Shown: in pieces, positions 56,750 to 64,000 of the stretch
Position numbering within the stretch: position 1 is the stretch's first letter
How the letters are laid out: each line of letters opens with the position of its first letter
Source: Physcomitrium patens
Lineage: Eukaryota; Streptophyta; Bryopsida; Funariales; Funariaceae
NCBI RefSeq assembly: GCF_000002425.4
Contig: NC_037270.1
Coordinates: 14,464,307-14,528,306, forward strand
Length of the DNA stretch: 64,000 nt
Direction: 5' to 3'
The notes under the pieces: model-generated
Told to the model about the DNA's origin: nothing
What the model saw: only the letters and a program-made list of their open reading frames with translations
Databases searched by the model: none
Translations under genes and position numbers: made by a program

Positions 56750-57117
56750 TTAATTATATAATAATTATATCTTAATAAAAACTTATGTAAATGAATATCT
56801 TCTGTTAGTGTAATTTGTTAGAAACAATTACTACTTTATGTTCAATATTAGCTTTCTCTAATCACTAGAGAAGATAGTATCAAAACAAAGGCTAATAAAC
56901 AAGTTTGTGTAAAATAATTATGATATTTTCTTATTCAATGAATTTAGTAAAACATTTCGAATTGGCCTATTGGAATAAATTGAAACTAAGTCCTTTGTGT
57001 TTGTTTACTCCATTAATTTGATGCCACAACTTACTTCAATGAATTGTGGAAATTCAATTTGAATTTATCCATAGTGTAATTCGAATACGTCATCTAAAAA
57101 ATTTACCATTTTAATAA

Positions 57118-57160
<43 letters not shown>

Positions 57161-57980
57161 CCATTTATACACAATAAAAAGATGATTTCAAAGTGGAGTT
57201 CAAATGTAACAGGAGTGGGGTTCAAATATTCTGGGAACATCTTGTTGCTCGACTATAAAAACAAATTATGCGTAGTGCAGAATACAGTTGGCCATTTACA
57301 TATTTTAACCATGAAGAATAGGCAAATAGCGAGCAATCAGAAGCTAGTGAGTCAAAATATAAACAGATACACAATTCTTCAAAGAATGACTCTAATCCAC
57401 CATTATCACCTTGTGTGATGATAGTACTAATTGGATAGTTGCATGTCTTCCAGATAGAGAGCTGATTCGTTAGCCTCCCAGAATTGGGACAGCAAGAGAA
57501 ATGTGTGTTAAACGTGTTTCAGCGGTCTCAGGATTCGTCCTCTGCTTCGTAATTGTTTGTCTTTTTTTTGTTTTATTTTATTTTGTTTTGTTTTGCTCTT
57601 TGCCTGTCACATACAAATCTAACCCGTTAGACGAGAAACTGAAAATAGTCTCAGTCCATCAGCACAAATCCTGACTAAAGCAACGCATGTTACACAGCTA
57701 GTGCAGTACTTTAATGCATGCACAGATGTTAAAATTTGTTCAGAGGTGTATTTAAGTCCCGAAAATCACAATATCTGCAGCGGAAAAGACAAATTCAGTG
57801 AGCTTAGATGGTCGGAACTCATCGCCGTGAGTTGGAAGTTGTACGGACGACGCTGGCTGTCACGAACTGGACCTCATGCTCGACATATGTCAGAAGACCT
57901 ACATAAAGAACAAAGAAACAGGAACGCAGAAGGATAGTAAAGTAGAGACCTTTTAACTTCGTTACTCGCCCACGATAGTG
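56750..57980. other. Spacer between the membrane-protein-like remnant and leucine aminopeptidase
   Basis: Contains a (TA)n run at 57120-57157. 57650-57999 is probably the 3' untranslated region and downstream flank of the aminopeptidase gene. No polyadenylation signal is obvious, and no downstream A-tract points to a retrocopy. Confidence 0.45.
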
Positions 57981-57999
57981 GGTGTCAGCACAGAAACGT

Positions 58000-59871
58000 C
58001 TATGACAGCTTCTTGTGCTTCACGACCCACTCCACAAGAGTGGCCACTGCAAAACCCGTCCCTCCGGTCTTGTCCTTCCAGACAGGTCCTGCAATGTCCA
58101 AGTGCGCCCATGGAATATTCTCATCCACAAACTGTTTCAAAAACAAGGAAGCTATGATGGACCCGCCCGCACGACCGCCGGTGTTGACCATGTCTGCAAT
58201 GTTCGATTTCAACATTTCGAAGTAGCTGTCCTCCATGGGCATCCTCCAAAACTTCTCACCTCCTTTCTTGGAGGCCTCTGTGAGCTCCTGCGCAAGCTCA
58301 TCGTTGGGGGTAAACATCCCTCCGATGTCGTTACCAAGAGCAATGATGCAGGCCCCGGTTAGGGTTGCGAGATCCACGATTTTGTCCACCTTGAGGTTGT
58401 TCGCGTACACGAGGGCGTCTGCCAAGGTAAGTCGGCCTTCGGCGTCAGTGTTGTTCACTTCAATAGTCTTTCCATTGGAGGCTGTCAAAATGTCGCCGGG
58501 TCTCATGCCTCCCCCACTGATCATGTTCTCACAGGCTGCGACGACGAAGTTGACTTCGACACCCTCAGGCTTTATGGCGGCTATGGCTTTCGCTGCTCCA
58601 AGCACAGCTGCCGCACCTCCCATATCGAATTTCATAAGCTCGATCATACAGCCAGGGCCAGTCTTCAAGTTGTAGCCTCCACTGTCGAATGTCAAACCCT
58701 TACCCACAATCGCCAATTTCGTGGTCACGGCTCCCAAAGGCGAATAACACAAGTGGATGAATTTCGGAGGATTGGTGGATGCAGCGGATACACCAAGGTA
58801 AGCACCCATCCCAAGTTTTTCGCACTCCTCCTTCTCGAGGATTTTACATGTCATGACATCGCCATGTGCGGCAGCGATGGCCTCGGCCTCGCACGCCATG
58901 ACGCTAGGAAGAAGAACATTAGGCGGAGCATTCACCAGTTGCTTTGCGAGGATGACGCCTGTACATTGCTGAATGGTTTGGGCTAGCTGCGCTTCGAGGT
59001 CGGCATCCGACCCTAAGCCGAACAGCTCCAAGTCCTTCAACTGCGGCTTCTTGAAGTCGGACTTAAATCTCATGTCCTCGAAAGATCCCAACATCACGCC
59101 AGTGGCGATCATCGACGCAGCGGTCTTCTTCACCGCATCGGACAGACTCCCGGCATCCACAACTACGACTGCAGCTGAACCAGAATGGGCAGCAGCGGCG
59201 GCGGTCGCAATGCTCTCGCCCAAACTCCGCCACACTTTGCTATTCGTCTCAACCTTATCCGACTTCCCGAGCCCAACTAAACCCACGCGCTTGAACCCGC
59301 ATCCAATAACGCGATGGAACGTCGACTGCCCGCTCTTTCCGGTGAACTCCTCCTCAGAGGCAACCACGCTCAACAGCCCACCAACAAGCGCGTCCAAAGC
59401 CTCCAATTCGGAATTCGAGAATTTCCCATCCTCGCTCTTAGTGGCGCAACCCTCAAACACGCCCAATACCAAGAGATCGCCACCCCAGTTCGCCACCTCT
59501 AGCCCGGAGCTCTTCACAGCAATCTCAGGAACCACGGGCGTCGCGGTCTTCGTCAACCCGACTTCAGACACCATGGCCTTCGCCAACGTGGATGCGCCTC
59601 TAGTCCTCGTAAGGTCCAAGGTAGCGCTCCCTTTCCTGCCTCCCAACAATGTACGTCGGCCCGAGAGGACGTTCGCAACCACTGCAGGACCGCAGATCAG
59701 GCCATTATCAAGCACAGGGCGGAGAGAGGGTGGAAAGGAAGGGCAAGCGATGGCGGTCGCGGATGCGGTTGCGGGCGCGGGCTGCGAGAGGGCGGGCAAA
59801 TAGCGGACGAAGGCGGCGAGGGAAGAGCGATGCGGCGGGCGAGGGCAGAAGAGAAGACCTAGAACTCCCAT
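58000..59871 (-). CDS. LAP: Leucine aminopeptidase (M17 family), probably plastid-targeted
   Basis: 623 codons without a break, from an ATG at 59871 in a strong context (GCCACCATGG) to TAG at 58000; an in-frame TAG about 45 bases upstream supports the start. M17 enzymes are hexameric two-metal aminopeptidases removing N-terminal residues such as Leu. Metal ligands by family alignment: Lys391, Asp396 (VGKGLTFDSGG), Asp416 (MKFDMGG), Asp476 and Glu478 in the signature NTDAEGRL (474-481); catalytic Lys403 and Arg480 are present. An N-terminal domain (about 110-290) precedes the catalytic domain (about 300-620). The first 80-100 residues are rich in Ala, Ser, Pro and Arg with few acids, like a plastid transit peptide, with a second Met at 100. 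The gene lacks introns and is far more GC-rich than its surroundings. Confidence 0.96.
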   Translation of the reverse strand: MGVLGLLFCPRPPHRSSLAAFVRYLPALSQPAPATASATAIACPSFPPSLRPVLDNGLICGPAVVANVLSGRRTLLGGRKGSATLDLTRTRGASTLAKAMVSEVGLTKTATPVVPEIAVKSSGLEVANWGGDLLVLGVFEGCATKSEDGKFSNSELEALDALVGGLLSVVASEEEFTGKSGQSTFHRVIGCGFKRVGLVGLGKSDKVETNSKVWRSLGESIATAAAAAHSGSAAVVVVDAGSLSDAVKKTAASMIATGVMLGSFEDMRFKSDFKKPQLKDLELFGLGSDADLEAQLAQTIQQCTGVILAKQLVNAPPNVLLPSVMACEAEAIAAAHGDVMTCKILEKEECEKLGMGAYLGVSAASTNPPKFIHLCYSPLGAVTTKLAIVGKGLTFDSGGYNLKTGPGCMIELMKFDMGGAAAVLGAAKAIAAIKPEGVEVNFVVAACENMISGGGMRPGDILTASNGKTIEVNNTDAEGRLTLADALVYANNLKVDKIVDLATLTGACIIALGNDIGGMFTPNDELAQELTEASKKGGEKFWRMPMEDSYFEMLKSNIADMVNTGGRAGGSIIASLFLKQFVDENIPWAHLDIAGPVWKDKTGGTGFAVATLVEWVVKHKKLS

Positions 59872-60180
59872 GGTGGCTGGCTTGTTGCGAGAGAGTCCCC
59901 TGCCGTCACAGCAACGCTACCTGCACCAGGCTTCTCCACGAACCCCAACACGTCGGCTCTCCCTCAATTCCAATTTAGGACTCAGTCTCCTCGTCACGCT
60001 CCCCCTCCTCCTCGCGCCGCTTCCTCACCACCCCCAATTCTCCATCCCCTCGCGTCGTGTCGCCCCTCGCCTCCTCGCCGCCGTGGGGAACTCTGTTGGG
60101 AACGGATAAGTTCCTTTTCGGGGTTGTGTGTGACTCTCCCTCTGCTGCTGGCTCCGCCCCCTCCTGTAGACCTTCCGTGA
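59872..60180 (-). promoter_or_regulatory. 5' untranslated/promoter region of the leucine aminopeptidase gene
   Basis: GC-rich and, in the plus sense, pyrimidine-rich (CTCCCCCTCCTCCTCGC type) up to about 60180, where composition falls back to AT-rich. No TATA box seen within it; CT/GA-rich promoters are common in plant housekeeping genes. Confidence 0.5.
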
Positions 60181-60714
60181 AATAATTATTCTTAGAAACT
60201 TAAATTTAAACTAAAATTCATCTTTAGACACATGTGAAAATGTGCATTTCAAGTATCAATTTTTTAGTATATTTTTTTCGTTAACGGTTACTTGCATGTA
60301 TATTCCTTACATCTGTTGTTCCTTTTTTATATGTAGTTCTTTATATGTTTATATGTGTATTTACTATATATATTCCTTGGTCTTAAAAAAATAATTATAA
60401 ACTTCAAAAAAATCAATAATTTTAGTAATTATCCACGTGATTGTTTTTCTGTTTTTGTTTTTGTTTATTTAAAGCCATAGATCTAATAGCTTTTTGAAGA
60501 AATTTTTTGAATTAAATTCTTGATGAATTTTTAGAAAATAATTAAATTAGAAATATAAAAATTATATTTTAATTTATTTTTAATTTTTTATATATCAATT
60601 GCAAAAGTCTTCAATGGGATTAAAATACTTATTTAAGTAAAAAAAAAGGTACCAAATTTCTTAGCCCATTAAATGTGCTTTATATTTTTAATTTAATTTA
60701 ATTTTTTATTAAAT

Positions 60715-60751
<37 letters not shown>

Positions 60752-61459
60752 AAGTTGATGTGACCATGCTAAACTTGATTAATATCTTGTCTAATAGTAT
60801 AAGCATATATATTTATTATAGATATGAAATATTAGCACCAATTTATAGAATAAAATATATACATTAATAACAATTCAAGATAATAACAATTCATATTTAA
60901 AAATCCAATATAAATGAATATATTTTATATTAAATAAATAAAATTTATCTTATAAAAAAATTTCTCCTAGGAAATGATGCAATTTAATTAAAACTCAATT
61001 TGTGGTTTTAAAAAACAAGAAAGCTACATCCATCATGTTTTTTTAGACATTTGTTGTATAAATAAATATTCTAATATACAAAAAATTGAATGCCATAAAA
61101 AATATCAAATAAACAATCAAAATAGAAAATAAACACTATATCATACTAAATAACAATCAAATTCTAAACCAACTTCAAATAACATCACAAATATATCTTT
61201 AAGTGTCTTTTAAGTAGATTAAAAGCTCCTCTAATCAACTAAGACCAAAGTGCACATACAATCAAGATAATTATCATAATGTGTTGCTACAACAACTATT
61301 TTCATTTAGGTTAGTATAGTGGCAAATATAGGAAATTAAGCAAGGCATTAGAGAAGTAAACAAATGATTGTAAACTAGGTCAAAAGTGCATTCCAAAATA
61401 CAAATTACAAAGACCAAAATACTAAGCACAAAGTATATTTTTAATTGACTTCAAAATAT

Positions 61460-61490
<31 letters not shown>

Positions 61491-61694
61491 TTGAACTATG
61501 GTTAATTTTTATTAATACTTAAAATTTACATTGCATTATTAATACATACCAATAAATTATAAATTTATTGTAAAACATGTAGGAAATTTCAAAGGAATTT
61601 TTAATTCTTATTTTTATATTATATATATGAATTTTAAAGCAATAAAATCTCAATACATGCTTATGTCACTCAAAAAGACTACAAAATCACTCAA
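60181..61694. other. AT-rich intergenic region with microsatellites
   Basis: (TA)n at 60718-60749 and (TTTA)n at 61458-61492. No gene or known element. Confidence 0.5.
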
Positions 61695-62147
61695 AGATAA
61701 TAATATATAGAACTAGAATGGCTATTGTTAAAGACAAGAAGATTAGAAAGTCTTGAAATAAGTCTAAAGAATAAAAAAACATTGATGAGAGTTAAGAAGG
61801 CTTCACTCTTGCTTTTATTTACACTATCAAACTAGGAGCTACATGGTGACGTGCTATAGAACCTCTAATATGTGTCTAATATGAGAAATACATGTCTTAA
61901 CTTACAAGGCAAGTTTTTTTATATGTGCACCACATCATTAGCTTGTACCATAAGCTATCTACATGTGGGATACATGGCTATCTTATTGGCCAAGTTTCTA
62001 ATCTATCAATCAACTATAAACATGTATAAAGTCAAATACGTATCTATAAAACTTCTAAGAAGCTTTGCTATAAAATAGTATTAAATCTATCTATATTTAT
62101 TTTCTATCTAGCATTTTTTATCTAAGTAAATATATATATTTGTGACA
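61695..62147 (-). repeat. 3' LTR of chromovirus G4
   Basis: Diverged relative of the LTRs at 45976-46535 and 51810-52371: AGAATGGCTATTG, GAAGGCTTCACTCTTG, GGAGCTACATGGTGACGT, CAAGGCAAGTTTTTTTA, and the end TTTGTGACA. Its left end is unclear (perhaps to 61665). Followed by a PPT (TTATCTTCCCTTCT, 62148-62161, plus sense). Confidence 0.82.
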
Positions 62148-62184
62148 TTATCTTCCCTTCTAGACACAAGTTCTATGAGAAGCA

Positions 62185-62613
62185 ATCATGATATGTTGAA
62201 GATGTCGAAGATGCAGCAATTTGGATTTGCTATATACTTTGATCTTTATTCTCTTCAAAGGTAGCTGATAGGTCCTCTCAACCATCGATAGTGTCTCATT
62301 CTAAGGCAAAAAGACCACCCTGTAATTTAGTTGTTATTAAGACCTTCATAACTTCTTTAAAAAAAAAATAAATTATAAGACCATTAAGAGTCATTCCTAC
62401 CTCCAATAAAATCACCAAATGTTAAGAATCACTTTTAAGATCATAATACCAAATGCAATGTATCTTGCAATCTATTCAAAGAAGAACTTATCATTCTTAA
62501 GGGTCTTCATTCCAATCATGTCATCATTTTAACTATAAAAACTATAATATCTTTTTTGATAAGTTAGGAAATAATAGCTCTTAAATTGAATCTATTGATT
62601 TTTTATTTTTCAT
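62185..62613 (-). pseudogene. Chromovirus G4: ORF3 remnant
   Basis: ATG at 62613, then the same block order as 46577-46999: MKNK start, WYYDLKSDS, HLVILLEVGMTLNG, and, after a slip in a long A run near 62360, GLNNN, ITGWS and HYRWLRGPIS. More than ten stops. Lies between chromodomain and PPT. Confidence 0.65.
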
Positions 62614-62729
62614 CTCCTTTGTTCTACAAACACATAAAATATAAAAAAAGATAGAAAGTAAAATGAAATTATTTTTGAATTACATTTCTCTAATAGTAAA
62701 GATTTTTTTTTCTTCATTTTGAATTTGGT

Positions 62730-64000
62730 GGATAACATTGATGAAGAACATCAACTTTTATTGTTGTATTTATAAGATTTTTAGTTAGTTCCTATGTATG
62801 TTCACTAATATCATATCCATGCTAATAAATACAACATTTCAATTTATTTTAGTACTGCCTTGAATCTAATATTCTTTACAATAGGCATTTACATTGGTCT
62901 TTTTTTGTTATTGAGTTTCTTATAATTATACCTTCATTATTATATGTAAGTCAAATAAATAATTTGCCAAATCTTTTACTATAAGATTATCAACTTTAAA
63001 AAAGTCAAAAACATCAAATTATGGATAATAATTAAAATTAATAAAAAAATTATTTATTATATAAAAAATATATCTTGTTATTATAAGCAAATTATATCAA
63101 TGATAAAAGAATTGTCTAATTATCTTTTTGATAATTGATAGTTCACCTCAAATATTGCTCTAAAATTTGGTTTATGCACTTTGTTTATCTATCAATTTGA
63201 AGATAAATAGACAAAGATAGTTTTATGTCCATCTTTAGAATCTTGAAAAAGGTTCTCTCAACTCTTGATACAAATTGAGTCCTCATGTTTAATATAATAT
63301 CCTTAAAAAATCCATGATAGCAATATATGTTATCTAGAAAAAACTTAGTTATTTCTTTATTAGTGATACATTTTGTATATGATAAAACAATTTATTATTG
63401 TAAATATAAAATCATACAAATCTAAAACTAGAAGATATGTAATAAAATCCTTAGAAATATAAGACCATAGTTGTTTTAAAATATGTAATGATTGAAGATG
63501 TCTATTAGATTGTTGACAAGGAATTTTAATCTTGAACAAATATCACATGATTGTACAAAGTTTTTGATTGCCTTTTATATTTACAAGTTCTAAAAATCTT
63601 TAGATATTAGATCCAAAGTCTTGTTTTGTTCTTAACATCTAGTTTTTTTAAAATTGTAATGAGCTTGAAGAATACATAATTGTCTTTTATCTTTTGGAAT
63701 ATATAATCATCCTTCAAAGTAGAGTAGCTTATTCTTAAATTTAAACCTAGAAAATACATGAAATTTAGAAGAATTATTCTTAATATCATAAACAAAAAGA
63801 TCAAAAGACATATTTGATTAAACTTACTTGAAAAATTTTGAATCAAAAATCAATGTTGATTTCATTGCTCAAAGATGAAAATACTCAGGCTTTAAGAGAA
63901 TTAATCTTTATTGATCAAAAGTTGTATTTTTTTCTTTAAGTATAAGATAAAAACCTCTAGAAAGAGAATTTCACAAATCTTGTTGTTTTTTGGATTGATA
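62730..64000 (-). pseudogene. Chromovirus G4: chromodomain, integrase and RNase H end, running off the window
   Basis: Chromodomain relic at about 62880-62730 (ILDSRQY, then HGYDISEHT, LTKNLIN). Integrase relics at 62900-63600. 63607-63846 is the counterpart of 48297-48539, and 63847-64000 aligns with 48540-48700. Compared with that element nearly every difference is toward A or T. RT, gag and the 5' LTR lie beyond the window. Confidence 0.8.

Noticed and set aside
57701-57937. 78-codon plus frame next to the aminopeptidase gene
   Set aside because: Lies in the likely 3' untranslated region of the aminopeptidase; no motif.
58013-60109. Many plus-strand frames opposite leucine aminopeptidase, up to 276 codons
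   Set aside because: Expected in GC-rich coding DNA; codon pattern and motifs all support the minus-strand M17 protein.
1-64000. CRISPR arrays, bacterial operons, riboswitches, rRNA or tRNA genes
   Set aside because: No regularly spaced short repeats with unique spacers, no Shine-Dalgarno-linked gene strings, and no complete tRNA cloverleaf seen; the only tRNA-like signal is the SINE promoter at 44559-44609.

Overview
This window looks like AT-rich, transposon-dense nuclear DNA of a land plant. Evidence: Ty3/gypsy elements with chromodomains, Ty1/copia elements, an L1-like LINE, plant-type intergenic microsatellites, and a nuclear leucine aminopeptidase with a plastid-type N-terminus and the two-residue catalytic-loop spacing I associate with plant enzymes. 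The kelch-like gene and the aminopeptidase both lack introns. That, and a Ty3 lineage I do not associate with flowering plants, hints at a bryophyte or other non-flowering plant, but I cannot settle this from sequence alone. Almost every transposon frame is broken by stops and substitutions that read as C-to-T or G-to-A, the usual decay of methylated plant repeats.

Layout. 0-2.9 kb: end of a chromovirus (integrase, chromodomain, extra 3' ORF, PPT, LTR) inserted into the tail of another chromovirus. 3.4-5.3 kb: a broken kelch-like gene flanked by a direct repeat and a deleted duplicate. 5.3-12.2 kb: a dispersed repeat and three copia remnants, one with both LTRs. 12.6-28.1 kb: two decayed Ty3 elements of one family in opposite orientation (M, minus; P, plus), each with an LTR of about 1.25 kb at its outer end and each missing the reverse-transcriptase core; pieces of another Ty3 element lie between them. 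28.1-32.5 kb: a nested stack of copia and chromovirus ending in a near-identical copy of the 1.9-2.9 kb segment. 32.6-44.9 kb: 180-bp tandem repeats in two inverted clusters, a solo LTR, a GC-richer patch, two more copies of the dispersed repeat, a LINE reverse-transcriptase remnant and a probable SINE. 45.9-52.4 kb: the most complete element, a minus-strand chromovirus with both LTRs, inserted beside a LINE ORF1-like remnant. 54.6-56.7 kb: a less AT-rich stretch with an unrecognised, possibly membrane-protein, coding remnant. 58.0-59.9 kb: the one clearly intact gene, leucine aminopeptidase. 61.7-64.0 kb: a fourth chromovirus running off the end.

The most interesting signal is a small extra ORF between the chromodomain and the polypurine tract of the chromoviruses. 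It occurs five times and in two LTR families, with a conserved C-terminal block (W-S, then Y-x-W-L, P-[IM]-N, E/K-Q). I do not recognise it. Also notable are independent, nearly coincident losses of the reverse-transcriptase core in elements M and P, and the 180-bp repeat clusters.

The only gene likely to make a working host protein is the aminopeptidase. I see no operons, CRISPR arrays, rRNA or tRNA genes.
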